Shown here in pieces: positions 26,770-34,326 of a DNA stretch of 50,805 bases (within the stretch, counting starts at the first letter, position 1; every line of letters begins with the position of its first letter). This DNA is from an uncultured Collinsella sp. GTDB lineage: Bacteria; Actinomycetota; Coriobacteriia; Coriobacteriales; Coriobacteriaceae. The notes beneath the pieces were generated by a model that saw nothing but the letters and a program-made list of their open reading frames with translations, was not told the DNA's origin and did not search any database. The position numbers were made by a program, and so were the translations under genes. The stretch spans positions 1 to 50,805 of the forward strand of contig UQSK01000010.1 in the NCBI GenBank assembly GCA_900543605.1, in the 5' to 3' direction.

Positions 26770-27462
26770 ATGGAACAACACCAGCATTATCAGAGCCTGC
26801 AAGATCAGGCATACAACGCATTGCGCTCCAAGATCATCTATGCCGAGCTCAGGCCCGGCACGCGCCTTTCGGCGATTGGTCTGGAAAAGGAGACGGGAAT
26901 CGGGCGCACGCCCATTCGCGAATCCTTTGTGCGCCTGCGTGAGCAGGAGCTGGTGGAAACGCGTCCCAAAAGCGGCACCTACGTCTCTAAGATCAGCATG
27001 GAACGCGCCGAAAACGCCTGCTTTTTGCGCGAGAAGCTCGAGAGAAGCGTGCTAATTAAATGCTGTTCGGCCGCCTCGCCCGAGCAGAAGTGTCGGCTCG
27101 AGCAGATTCTTACCGAGTCCGAGTCGCTCGACCATGGCGAAACGCGCCGTTTCTTTGATCTGGACAATCTGTTCCATGAGACATGTTTTGAGATTGCCGG
27201 TCGTCACATGTTGTGGGATTGGATGAAGAGCGTCAATACGCATTTTGAGCGATACAACTGGTTGCGTATGGTGTCGCAGGATTTGGATTGGGAGCCGATT
27301 CGTCGGCAGCATCGCCGGATTCTTGAGGCCATTAAGAGAGGCGATACCGACGCGGCGAGCTATCTGGCAGAGACGCACTTGCACCTGATGCCCGAGGAGC
27401 AGGGCCCGGTTATCGCCTTGCATCCCGACTATTTTGAGCTGTCCAAAGACTCGTTCATCTAA
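26770..27462 (+). CDS. GntR family regulator (FadR/FCD type)
   Basis: The 230-residue regulator starts at the ATG at 26770. It has an N-terminal winged helix of the GntR family (AYNALRSKIIYAELRPGTRL, then GIGRTPIRESFVRLREQELV) and a C-terminal all-helical FCD ligand-binding domain with a conserved D..FH motif (FDLDNLFHETCF). Targets are not evident. It may control the flavin reductase upstream, but that gene has its own terminator. The gene is bracketed by matching repeats: a 16-base half copy at 26684-26699 and the full 64-base hairpin at 27478-27541. Confidence 0.88.
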   Translation: MEQHQHYQSLQDQAYNALRSKIIYAELRPGTRLSAIGLEKETGIGRTPIRESFVRLREQELVETRPKSGTYVSKISMERAENACFLREKLERSVLIKCCSAASPEQKCRLEQILTESESLDHGETRRFFDLDNLFHETCFEIAGRHMLWDWMKSVNTHFERYNWLRMVSQDLDWEPIRRQHRRILEAIKRGDTDAASYLAETHLHLMPEEQGPVIALHPDYFELSKDSFI

Positions 27463-27477
27463 TCAATCCCCATATAA

Positions 27478-27541
27478 GTTGCGGTGAAATAGGGATTGTT
27501 TGCGGCCCAGGTGGCGCAAACAGTCCCTATTTCACCGCAAC
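27478..27541. repeat. 64-bp hairpin, GTTGCGGTGAAATAGGG type
   Basis: Arms of 28 bases (GTTGCGGTGAAATAGGGATT and its complement ending CCCTATTTCACCGCAAC) differ at about two positions, including one G-U pair. A 16-base half copy of the right arm is at 26684-26699, in front of the gntR gene. Confidence 0.85.
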
Positions 27542-27571
27542 CGTGTTGGGGCGTAACCGGGGCACAAAAAT

Positions 27572-27630
27572 GCAGCGCCGCTTAGAGGAACAGACCGGAA
27601 GCAAAGGTCCATTCCTCCAGACGGCGCCGC
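27572..27630. repeat. 59-bp imperfect hairpin
   Basis: Arms of 25 bases beginning GCAGCGCCGCTTAGAGGAAC and mirrored at 27606-27630 pair with five or so mismatches, around a 9-base loop. It encodes no protein. Confidence 0.7.
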
Positions 27631-27696
27631 AGCTGTTTTGATGGCTCGGCTTTTACCGAAGTGGCTCAGTTGAGCGCGACTGCCAGCCGATTATAC

Positions 27697-27797
27697 AAAG
27701 CGGCTCGGGGGCGTGTCGCTTCCGTCACGTTCTATCAGCATGCAAGACGGTTTTGGTTCTTGCTCGTGACGGAAACGGCGCGCTTCCGAGCCGCTTT
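27697..27797. repeat. 101-bp hairpin with 33-base arms
   Basis: AAAGCGGCTCGG begins the left arm (27697-27729), which pairs with 27765-27797 with about five mismatches. The 35-base loop contains CATGCAAGAC, reminiscent of CATGCAAGAAGC in the 127-bp elements. It lies directly in front of the eda terminator. Confidence 0.8.
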
Positions 27798-27834
27798 AAA
27801 AGAAAGGGGGCGAGGTCTAGGTCACGCCCCTTTC
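27798..27834 (-). terminator. Rho-independent terminator of eda
   Basis: On the minus strand GAAAGGGGCG / CGCCCCCTTTC is followed by TTTT, 18 bases past the eda stop codon. Confidence 0.85.
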
Positions 27835-27851
27835 ACGATAGAGAGCTAAAC

Positions 27852-28493
27852 CTAGCCGCGGACCTTCTTGACGACGTCCATGGCCTCGCGGGCGATCTGC
27901 TCGACCTTGGAGAAGTCGCCGTCGGCAAACAGGGCCGGCTTGACCATCCAGGTGCCACCGCAGGCGATGATGGCGGAGGAGCTCAGGTACTCCTCGACGT
28001 TGGCGGTGCTCACGCCGCCGGTAGGCATAAAGCGGTGGCCGACAAACGGAGCGGCGAGGGCCTTGATGGTGTTCAGGCCGCCATACTGGGACGCGGGGAA
28101 GAACTTGGTGACCTTGAGGCCCAAGTTCTCGGCGGCGGTGACCTCGGAGGGGGTTACAGTGCCGGGAAGGACAGGCAGGTCGATATCGATGCAGTGCTTC
28201 ACGACGTCCTCGTTGTAACCCGGGGAGACGATGAACTTGGCACCGGCTGCGCGGGCCTGCTCAACCTGCTCGACGGTCAGGACAGTGCCGGCGCCAACGC
28301 ACATCTCGGGCTCGGCCTCGGCCATAGCGGCGATGCACTCGGCGGCGCAGGCGGTGCGGAAGGTGACCTCGGCGGACTTCATGCCAGCTGCCATAAGGGC
28401 GTGGGCGAGCGGAGCGGCGTCCTCGACCTTGTCGAGCACGACGACCGGCACGATACCCAGGGACTCAAGTGTGGTGTAGAACTGATCGAACAT
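27852..28493 (-). CDS. eda: KDPG/KHG aldolase
   Basis: This 213-residue class I aldolase splits 2-keto-3-deoxy-6-phosphogluconate into pyruvate and glyceraldehyde 3-phosphate. Seen are the catalytic glutamate in SAEVTFRT, GAGTVLTVEQ, the phosphate-binding region, and the Schiff-base lysine in LKVTKFFPAS, followed by PTGGVSTANVEEYL. Start at the ATG at 28493 gives the normal length. It is transcribed with, or just after, kdgK, which makes its substrate. Three hairpins lie in the 253-base gap between them and may set the ratio of the two products. Confidence 0.94.
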   Translation of the reverse strand: MFDQFYTTLESLGIVPVVVLDKVEDAAPLAHALMAAGMKSAEVTFRTACAAECIAAMAEAEPEMCVGAGTVLTVEQVEQARAAGAKFIVSPGYNEDVVKHCIDIDLPVLPGTVTPSEVTAAENLGLKVTKFFPASQYGGLNTIKALAAPFVGHRFMPTGGVSTANVEEYLSSSAIIACGGTWMVKPALFADGDFSKVEQIAREAMDVVKKVRG

Positions 28494-28543
28494 GATGTTC
28501 CTTTCGATGTGTGGCGCGCATGGGCGCGTGATTGCCAAATGTG

Positions 28544-28730
28544 CTGGTCAGGAGCCGATTTTGGATTGGTTATCGGAGGCACTGCTTGGGGTTCAAGCAA
28601 TTCCAAAACCGGCTGCTCGACCAGTCGTGTAGGGAATGCCAGGCAAAACCGGAATGGGACTTGTGGTTTTGCCCGGCCGGAGGAATCGGGGAGTGGGCCG
28701 CAGGGGTATGGGATTGGAAAGCTGCGGCCC
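28544..28730 (-). repeat. Three consecutive hairpins between kdgK and eda
   Basis: On the map they are 28544-28624 (CTGGTC / GACCAG ends and a mirrored GCCGATTTTGG segment), 28638-28677 (GCCAGGCAAAACC / GGTTTTGCCCGGC) and 28695-28730 (GGGCCGCAG / CTGCGGCCC). All lie within the gap read after kdgK. They could terminate, attenuate or stabilise the transcript. Confidence 0.75.
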
Positions 28731-28746
28731 GCGGAATGGAGACGGA

Positions 28747-29781
28747 CTAGCGCGCGACGCGGGTGCCACCGTCGGCGGCGGATGCCACGGCGGCGATCTC
28801 GTCAGCGGTCACCAAGTTGGAATCGCCCTTGATGGTGAGCTTGAGGATCGAGGCTGCAATCGCGTAGTTGACGGCGTCCTGCGGGTCAAAGTCGTTGATG
28901 AGGGCATGGACGAGGCCGGCGTTGAAAGCGTCGCCGGCGGCAACGCCCTCGAGCACGTGCACGTCGTGAGCAGGGGAGAACCAGTGCTCGCCGCTCTCGG
29001 CGTCAAAGAGCATGCCCATCCAGATGGAGCGCTCGACGCAGGAGATGTTGCGGACGACCGAGGCGACCTTCTTGCAGCCGTACTCGGCGCAGATCTGGCG
29101 GGCCATCTCGACGTAGGTGTCGCGCTCCTCGATGCCGTGGGCAAGGGAGCCAGAGACGCAGGTCATGCCAAGGCCGGCAGGCGCGTCCTCGTCATTGGCG
29201 ATGCAGATGTCGACGAGCGGCAGGAGTTCCTTCATGGTGGCCTGCGACTTCTCGGGCGACCACATCTTGCCGCGATAATTCACGTCGCACACGGTCGTGA
29301 TGCCCTTGGCGCGGCAGGCGGTGAGGGCATCCTTGCAGGCGGCAGCCATCTCATCGGAGACGGCGGGGGTCACGCCGGAGAAATAGAAGACATCGATGCC
29401 CTTGAGGATCTCGTCCCAGTTAAAGACGTCGCGCTTGGCCATGTTGATGGCAGAGTACTTGCGGTCGTAGACGCAGCCGTTGCCGCGCTGCGAGGCACCG
29501 ACCTCAAACGCATAGGAGCCAAGACGGTCGCCCTGACGCACGACGCGCGTTGTGTCGACGCCGTAGGCCTTCAGCGAGCGCAGCGCGCACTCGCCCAGAC
29601 GGTTGGCCGGGACAACGGAGACGTAAGCGGCCTTGTCGCCCTGGTAGGCCAGGGAAAGCGCGGTGTTTGCCTCGGCGCCGCCGTAGCGGACATCAAACTC
29701 GGTCGCCTGCTCAATGCGCAGGTGGTCTTTGGGCGATAGCCTCATCATGATCTCGCCGAAGGTAAGAACCGTTTTACCCAT
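28747..29781 (-). CDS. kdgK: 2-Keto-3-deoxygluconate kinase (PfkB family)
   Basis: This 344-residue sugar kinase phosphorylates 2-keto-3-deoxygluconate to KDPG. It has the PfkB/ribokinase features: TFGEIMMRLSPKDHLRIEQA, the DVRYGGAEANTA substrate-binding glycines, and the C-terminal catalytic GVAAGDAFNAGLVHAL with the general-base aspartate. Start at ATG 29781 follows GAAGGAG. Together with eda it completes use of ketodeoxygluconate from pectin- or glycan-derived uronates. The divergent LacI-type gene probably regulates it through the operators at 29887-29913. Confidence 0.92.
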   Translation of the reverse strand: MGKTVLTFGEIMMRLSPKDHLRIEQATEFDVRYGGAEANTALSLAYQGDKAAYVSVVPANRLGECALRSLKAYGVDTTRVVRQGDRLGSYAFEVGASQRGNGCVYDRKYSAINMAKRDVFNWDEILKGIDVFYFSGVTPAVSDEMAAACKDALTACRAKGITTVCDVNYRGKMWSPEKSQATMKELLPLVDICIANDEDAPAGLGMTCVSGSLAHGIEERDTYVEMARQICAEYGCKKVASVVRNISCVERSIWMGMLFDAESGEHWFSPAHDVHVLEGVAAGDAFNAGLVHALINDFDPQDAVNYAIAASILKLTIKGDSNLVTADEIAAVASAADGGTRVAR

Positions 29782-29824
29782 GGTCGCGTAGCTCCTTCTT
29801 GCTCGTGCGTACACCTTTGATATG

Positions 29825-29882
29825 GCGTTGGCACGCAGGTGCCAAGACGGTAGGGTGCGTCTTTGCACCTGCGTGCCAACGC
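29825..29882. repeat. 58-bp perfect hairpin in front of kdgK
   Basis: GCGTTGGCACGCAGGTGC (29825-29842) and its perfect complement (29865-29882) flank a 22-base loop. It lies in the divergent promoter region, 43 bases upstream of the kdgK start, so it would form in the kdgK leader if transcription starts upstream of it. Confidence 0.85.
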
Positions 29883-29886
29883 TTGC

Positions 29887-29930
29887 CGAAATCGGTTTAC
29901 GAAATCGGTTTCGTTTCGAGTTGTAGTATA
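29887..29930. promoter_or_regulatory. Tandem LacI-type operators of the kdg locus
   Basis: CGAAATCGGTTTAC (29887-29900) and CGAAATCGGTTTCG (29900-29913) are consecutive near-palindromes with the central CG of LacI-family operators. They overlap by one base. TAGTATACT just downstream may be a -10 for the regulator gene. A GTTTTGCAACC box follows at 29943. Confidence 0.75.
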
Positions 29931-30016
29931 CTCACCTACAGCGTTTTGCAACCGAGATTTTTAAAAAAATGCCTAAAATGGCTCAGACCGCCGACAATTG
30001 GGAAACGGGGTGCGCT

Positions 30017-31039
30017 ATGGCGCAGATGAGAATCAAGGACATTGCCGCCGAGGCGGGCGTGAGCCCGGCCACGGTCTCGCGCTATCTCAACAACCGCCCC
30101 GGGCAAATGACCGAGGAGACCCGTGCTCGCATTGCCGAGGTCATCGAGCGTACCGGCTATCGCCCGCGTGCCGCCGCACGCAATCTGCGCTCCTCGCGTA
30201 CGAACCTTATCGGCGTGATTCTGGCCGACATCGCCAACCCGTTCTCGAGCGCCATGCTCGAGGGCCTTTCCGCCAGCGCCGCCGCGCGCGGCTGCTCGCT
30301 CATGACGGCCATTAGCGGCAACGACCCCGCTAAGGAGGCCGAGTCGCTCGCCAGACTTATCGATGCTGGCGTGGACGGTCTGGTCGTCAACACCTGCGGA
30401 GGCAATGACGAGGCGATCGCCGCGGCGGCGGGACGTCTGCCTGTTGTGCTGCTCGACCGCGATGTTGCCGACGGCGGTGTCGATCTGGTGACATCTAACA
30501 ACCGTGAGCTGGTCGCTGGCTTGGTAGACGCCTTGGCTGCTGCGGGCAGCGAGCGCCTGTGCCTGCTCACCGAGGCGAGCGACGACAGCCCCGTGCGTCG
30601 CGAGCGCGCCGAGGCCTTTACCGACGAGCTGTCGCGACGCGGCCTTGCCGGCGAGGTTGTCACCTTGGCCGATGGCGGTGCCACGGGCGTTGGTCGCTTG
30701 GATGAGACCATCCGCGGCTATGCAGGCAAAAAGCTCGGCCTCATTGCCGTCAACGGCCTGGTTTTCCTGCGTCTGACCGAGGCGCTGGCGCAGCTTGGTC
30801 CCTCGCTGCCGGCGGGGCTCAAGATCGCGACGTTTGACGACTACCCTTGGAACCATGTGCTCTTTGGCGGCGTCACCACGGCCGCGCAGGATACCCTCAC
30901 CATTGCCGAGCGCGTGGTCGAGCGCCTGTCCGAGCGCATCGACGTCGTTACCACCACCGTGGGCGAGGCCGCAAAGCTGGCGCCCAAACGCATCGAGATC
31001 CCCGGTCACATCGAACACCGCGCTTCGACCTCGCGCTAG
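30017..31039 (+). CDS. LacI family regulator, probable KdgR
   Basis: The 340-residue LacI-type protein has the helix-turn-helix MRIKDIAAEAGVSPATVSRY and LNNRPGQMTEETRARIAEVI, the hinge (RAAARNLRSSRTNLIGVILA) and a sugar-binding-protein-like sensor domain. It is divergent from kdgK-eda, with tandem operators between, and its ligand is probably ketodeoxygluconate or its phosphate. I start it at the ATG at 30017. An earlier in-frame ATG at 29969 would add 16 residues that do not match the family. It ends 42 bases before the toxin-antitoxin pair, whose promoter overlaps its 3' end. Confidence 0.88.
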   Translation: MAQMRIKDIAAEAGVSPATVSRYLNNRPGQMTEETRARIAEVIERTGYRPRAAARNLRSSRTNLIGVILADIANPFSSAMLEGLSASAAARGCSLMTAISGNDPAKEAESLARLIDAGVDGLVVNTCGGNDEAIAAAAGRLPVVLLDRDVADGGVDLVTSNNRELVAGLVDALAAAGSERLCLLTEASDDSPVRRERAEAFTDELSRRGLAGEVVTLADGGATGVGRLDETIRGYAGKKLGLIAVNGLVFLRLTEALAQLGPSLPAGLKIATFDDYPWNHVLFGGVTTAAQDTLTIAERVVERLSERIDVVTTTVGEAAKLAPKRIEIPGHIEHRASTSR

Positions 31040-31063
31040 TCTGTGTGATAATATATAGACAAT
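31024..31063 (+). promoter_or_regulatory. Promoter of the MntA/HepT-type toxin-antitoxin pair
   Basis: TTCGAC (31024-31029) and GATAAT (31047-31052) are 17 bases apart and overlap the end of the upstream regulator gene. A near-palindromic GACAATGTC lies just downstream at about 31058, and AGGAGG precedes the ATG. Autoregulation by the ribbon-helix-helix domain is plausible. Confidence 0.5.
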
Positions 31064-31081
31064 GTCATACAGGAGGTATCC

Positions 31082-31576
31082 ATGGCTGCGTCTGTGCTGA
31101 GTGTGCGAGTGGACTCGTCAATTAAAGATTCATTTGCCGAGCTGTGCGAAGAACTTGGCATGACTTCGTCTGTTGCGGTCAATATGTTTATGAGACAGAT
31201 GCTGCGCGAGCGTTCGCTGCCGTTTGTTCCTTCACTTGGTAAAAACTCTGCGAGCGAAAACGTCGCCGCAGACATTTTGGATATTGCTCAGATTGAGTCC
31301 GCCATCCGCGAGGCGGCCAGCCCGATTCCCGCCATCAAAACCGTGATTCTTTTTGGTTCGTATGCCCGTGGCGAGGCGCGTGTCGATAGTGATATCGACT
31401 TGCGTCTCGAAGTCGATCGCGAGCAGGGCTTTGGTCTTTTTGCGCTGTCGGCATTTGGTGAGGCGGTGCGCAAAGAAACCGGGAGGCAGGTTGATCTCGT
31501 CTCTAGTGATCATCTTGATGACGATCTTGCCGCGGTAATCGAGCGCGAAGGAGTGATCCTTTATGATCGCGCGTAA
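31082..31576 (+). CDS. Fused antitoxin: RelB/DinJ-like domain plus MntA nucleotidyltransferase
   Basis: This 164-residue protein joins two antitoxin types. Residues 1-48 look like a RelB/DinJ ribbon-helix-helix DNA-binding domain (SVRVDSSIKDSFAELCEELG, then MTSSVAVNMFMRQML). Residues 85-164 are a minimal nucleotidyltransferase with Gly92-Ser93, Asp104 and Asp106 of the GS-x10-D-x-D motif. Nucleotidyltransferases of this type (MntA) detoxify HepT RNases by adding AMP to a tyrosine. The HepT gene follows and overlaps by 14 bases. Most MntA proteins are about 100-150 residues without a DNA-binding domain. The added domain may provide autoregulation. Confidence 0.85.
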   Translation: MAASVLSVRVDSSIKDSFAELCEELGMTSSVAVNMFMRQMLRERSLPFVPSLGKNSASENVAADILDIAQIESAIREAASPIPAIKTVILFGSYARGEARVDSDIDLRLEVDREQGFGLFALSAFGEAVRKETGRQVDLVSSDHLDDDLAAVIEREGVILYDRA

Positions 31577-31934
31577 GTCAGACGGTCTCCGCGCCCAAGA
31601 GGTTTTGGAGGCCATCTCCGAAACGAACGAGCGCATCAAGGCTTTTGATATCACCGAGGACCAGTTTCTGCATGCGAATGACGTGCGGACGAGGGCGTTG
31701 GCGGACTCCCTTTTGATGTGTGCGCTTAGGGTGACGGAAGAAGCGGGCAAGTTGTCGGAACGCTCGCAGCGGCTTCATCCCGAAATTGAGTGGCGCGGAA
31801 TTATCGGCATGAGAAATTATCTTGCGCATGATTACGGCAATGTCGACCGCTCGGTTGTCTGGGATGCAGTGACGATGGAGTTCCCTGCGCTGGAACGAGC
31901 CTGTAGGCAAATTGTCTCCGAATCCGAACGATAG
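31563..31934 (+). CDS. HepT-like RNase toxin (HEPN, DUF86)
   Basis: The 123-residue protein is a HEPN-fold toxin of the HepT family. It carries the RNase motif R-x4-H-x-Y as Arg84, His89 and Tyr91 in RNYLAHDY. In HepT/MntA systems the tyrosine is the residue modified by the antitoxin. Its ATG lies 14 bases inside the antitoxin gene, indicating translational coupling. Both catalytic residues are intact, so the pair is probably active. It is transcribed from the promoter overlapping the upstream regulator, and glnA follows after 133 bases. Confidence 0.9.
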   Translation: MIARKSDGLRAQEVLEAISETNERIKAFDITEDQFLHANDVRTRALADSLLMCALRVTEEAGKLSERSQRLHPEIEWRGIIGMRNYLAHDYGNVDRSVVWDAVTMEFPALERACRQIVSESER

Positions 31935-31986
31935 CTACTTGTCATATCTGCCTGTTCGCGCACGTTTTTTGAGCGCTTGATACGCT

Positions 31987-32002
31987 TTAACCCTGCGGAA
32001 AC
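31987..32002 (+). promoter_or_regulatory. Candidate GlnR box upstream of glnA
   Basis: TTAAC-N6-GAAAC matches the spacing and most bases of the actinobacterial GlnR half-box pair (GTNAC-N6-GAAAC). It lies 65 bases before the glnA start codon, just upstream of a TAGTAT that may be the -10. Only one half-box pair is seen. The GlnR-like regulator is encoded right after glnA. Confidence 0.65.
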
Positions 32003-32067
32003 ATTTTTCTGCGATAGTATCTGCGATATAGACCAGTCGAAACCCGCCCGAAAGAAAGGGGAGCGAC

Positions 32068-33405
32068 ATGAACCAGCAGAACATCGATTACGTACTCCGC
32101 TCCGTAGAGCAGCGTGATATCCGCTTTGTGCGTCTGTGGTTTGTCGACATTCTCGGCCGCCTCAAGAACTTTGCCATTAGCCCCGAGGACCTCGAGGTCG
32201 CTTTTGAGGAGGGTATTGGCTTTGACGGCTCCGCCATCGAGGGCTTTGCCACGCCCGAGGAAGCCGACATGCTGGCGTTTCCCGATGCTTCAACCTTCCA
32301 GATTTTGCCGTGGCGCCCGAGCCACAACGGCGTCGCCCGCGTGTTCTGCGACGTGTGCACCCCCGATCGCAAGCCGTTTGCCGGCGACCCGCGCGATGCC
32401 CTGCGCCGCATGTTCCGCAAGGCCGAGAAAGCTGGCTATCTGCTCAACGTGGGCGCCGAGCTGGAGTATTACTACTTCCCCGACGAGCACACCCCCGAGC
32501 CGCTCGACAACGTGGGCTACTTTGACCTTTCGGTAAGCGATGCCGCCCGCGACCTGCGCCGCAACACGGTCCTCACGCTCGAGAAGATGTCCGTGCCCGT
32601 GGAGTACACCTTCCACGCCGCCGGCCGCTCGCAGCACGGCATGAGCCTGCGCCACGCCGAGGCCCTGAGCATGTCCGACGCCATCACCACGGCCAAACTC
32701 ATCATTAAGCAGCAGGCCTACGAGAGCGGTTGCCACGCCTCCTTTATGCCCAAGCCGTTGGCGGGCGAGGACGGCAGCGCTATGTTCCTGTGCCAGTCGC
32801 TATTCGACCACGACGGCAACAACGTCTTTTGGGGCGAGGACGACGAGAAGTACCACCTCTCCGACGTCGCCAAGCACTATATGGCCGGCATTCTGGCGCA
32901 TGCCCGCGAGATCAGCGCCATCACCAACCCCACGGTCAACTCGTACAAGCGCATCACCACGGGCGGCGACTCCGTGCCGCAGTACGCCACGTGGGGCCTG
33001 CGCAACCGCGCGAGCATGGTCCGCATCCCGGTCTACAAACCCGGCAAGCAGCTGTCCACGCGCATCGAGCTGCGCAGTCCCGATCCCATGGCCAACCCGT
33101 ACCTGGTCAACGCCGTCACGCTGGCGGCTGGTCTGGACGGCATCGAGCGCAAGCTGGAGCCCCCGCCCGAGGCCACGGCCGAGACGCTCAAGCTCACCGA
33201 CCGTCAGATGGTCGAGGCCGGCTACACGCCGCTGCCGCGTTCGCTCAAAGAGGCGCTCGACGTGTTTGAGGACTCGCAGTTTATGAAGGATGCCCTCGGC
33301 GAGCACATCCACAGCTTCTTCCTCAAAAAGAAGCGCGACGAGTGGCATAAGTTTGAGTCTACGATCACCGAGTGGGAGATCAAGCACTACCTGGCGAACT
33401 CCTAA
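32068..33405 (+). CDS. glnA: Glutamine synthetase type I (alpha)
   Basis: The 445-residue enzyme makes glutamine from glutamate, ammonia and ATP. It contains the beta-grasp domain with VDILGRLKNFA, GIGFDGSAIEGF, the ligand motif LNVGAELEYYYFPDE, PLAGEDGSAMF, the ATP-binding ITNPTVNSYKR and the NRASMVRIP arginine region. Length and the lack of a C-terminal adenylylation segment put it in the GSI-alpha class, regulated by feedback and binding partners rather than adenylylation. It is followed by a GlnR-like regulator 50 bases later and preceded by a GlnR-like box. Confidence 0.95.
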   Translation: MNQQNIDYVLRSVEQRDIRFVRLWFVDILGRLKNFAISPEDLEVAFEEGIGFDGSAIEGFATPEEADMLAFPDASTFQILPWRPSHNGVARVFCDVCTPDRKPFAGDPRDALRRMFRKAEKAGYLLNVGAELEYYYFPDEHTPEPLDNVGYFDLSVSDAARDLRRNTVLTLEKMSVPVEYTFHAAGRSQHGMSLRHAEALSMSDAITTAKLIIKQQAYESGCHASFMPKPLAGEDGSAMFLCQSLFDHDGNNVFWGEDDEKYHLSDVAKHYMAGILAHAREISAITNPTVNSYKRITTGGDSVPQYATWGLRNRASMVRIPVYKPGKQLSTRIELRSPDPMANPYLVNAVTLAAGLDGIERKLEPPPEATAETLKLTDRQMVEAGYTPLPRSLKEALDVFEDSQFMKDALGEHIHSFFLKKKRDEWHKFESTITEWEIKHYLANS

Positions 33406-33455
33406 TCGCGCTGACTTGTTCCAGTACGATTGAGCTCATTTCTTTGGAGGCCGAT

Positions 33456-34118
33456 ATGTCCGAAAAGAGTGCCCTGTTCATGGCGCGCACGACGCGCTTC
33501 CACGAGTTTGCCCGCAGCTTGACGACCACCCTGGGTGTCGAGGTGAGCCTGGCAACCCCCGATTCGCCGACTGCGGCGCACGACTTTGACCTGCTGATCC
33601 TCGATTCCGATGGCATCCGCAGCGACCGCATCGATCAGATTGCCAAGTGGCTTGACGATCGCGGCGGCGTCCCCATGCTGGTGATCGTCGACGACGAGGC
33701 GCTCGGCACCCTGCGTCTGCCCAATCACGCGCATGCCGACTTTGTATGCCCCACGGCGACGCCCAACGAGCTTAAGGCTCGTGCGCAGCGCCTGATGGGC
33801 GAGGAGGAGACCGTCACCGCCGACGATGTGCTCAATATCGATAACCTCGAGATTAACCTGGCTACCTACCAGGTGACGCTCGACGATGAGCCCATCGACC
33901 TGACGCTGATGGAGTACTCGCTGCTGAGCTTTTTGGCGACGCACCCCAACCGCGCCTACAGCCGCGAAGTGCTGCTGCACCGCGTGTGGGGCTTTGAGTA
34001 CTGCGGTGGCACGCGTACCGTTGACGTGCACATCCGACGCATCCGCTCCAAGGTGGGCCCGCAGATCGCGGCACATATCACCACCGTCCGCGGCGTGGGC
34101 TATCTGTTTAAGGACTAG
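33456..34118 (+). CDS. Orphan OmpR-type response regulator, GlnR-like
   Basis: The 220-residue protein has a receiver domain (1-115) and a C-terminal OmpR/PhoB winged helix (about 125-218; LTLMEYSLLSFLATHPNRAY, then HRVWGFEYCGGTRTVDVHIR and VRGVGYLFKD). No histidine kinase gene is near. The receiver keeps an aspartate-rich loop (LLILDSDGI) but lacks other canonical residues, as in actinobacterial GlnR, which is active without phosphorylation. The position right after glnA and the GlnR-like box upstream of glnA support a nitrogen-control role. Start at the ATG at 33456 follows TTTGGAGG. A more general regulator is the alternative. Confidence 0.8.
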   Translation: MSEKSALFMARTTRFHEFARSLTTTLGVEVSLATPDSPTAAHDFDLLILDSDGIRSDRIDQIAKWLDDRGGVPMLVIVDDEALGTLRLPNHAHADFVCPTATPNELKARAQRLMGEEETVTADDVLNIDNLEINLATYQVTLDDEPIDLTLMEYSLLSFLATHPNRAYSREVLLHRVWGFEYCGGTRTVDVHIRRIRSKVGPQIAAHITTVRGVGYLFKD

Positions 34119-34122
34119 ATTT

Positions 34123-34159
34123 CCACCACAAAGGGGACAGGCACCTTTGTGGTGGTTTT
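34123..34159. repeat. Repeat with CCACCACAAAGG arms, copy 1 (also terminator-like)
   Basis: CCACCACAAAGG (34123-34134) and CCTTTGTGGTGG (34144-34155) flank GGACAGGCA and are followed by TTTT. It lies 5 bases after the glnR-like stop codon, so it probably also ends that transcript. Related copies are at 48795-48831 and, degenerate, at 50379-50410. Confidence 0.85.
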
Positions 34160-34273
34160 GACGCAGGTGCGGGTTCCTTTCGGGCCTGCGGCAGAACTTA
34201 AGCCTTCCTAAAAGATTGCGTTCTCATACACGTTCGCCCGCATATTGGGGTACAACTCAACGTGAACAACGAT

Positions 34274-34300
34274 GGCCCGCCGGCAGTTCGGCGGGCCTTT
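34274..34300 (+). promoter_or_regulatory. Terminator-like hairpin in the htrA leader
   Basis: GGCCCGCCG / CGGCGGGCC with loop GCAGTT is followed by TTTGG, 27 bases before the htrA start. It could attenuate htrA. A short frame (ATG 34272, MARRQFGGPLVI) runs through it and might be a leader peptide, but it has no clear ribosome binding site. Confidence 0.5.
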
Positions 34301-34326
34301 GGTTATTTGACGAAAGGATCGCAGCC

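Noticed and set aside
28544..28624. Possible tRNA because of a GGTTCAAGCAATTCC-like stretch
   Set aside because: No acceptor stem, anticodon arm or CCA-proximal pairing fits. The segment belongs to a hairpin.
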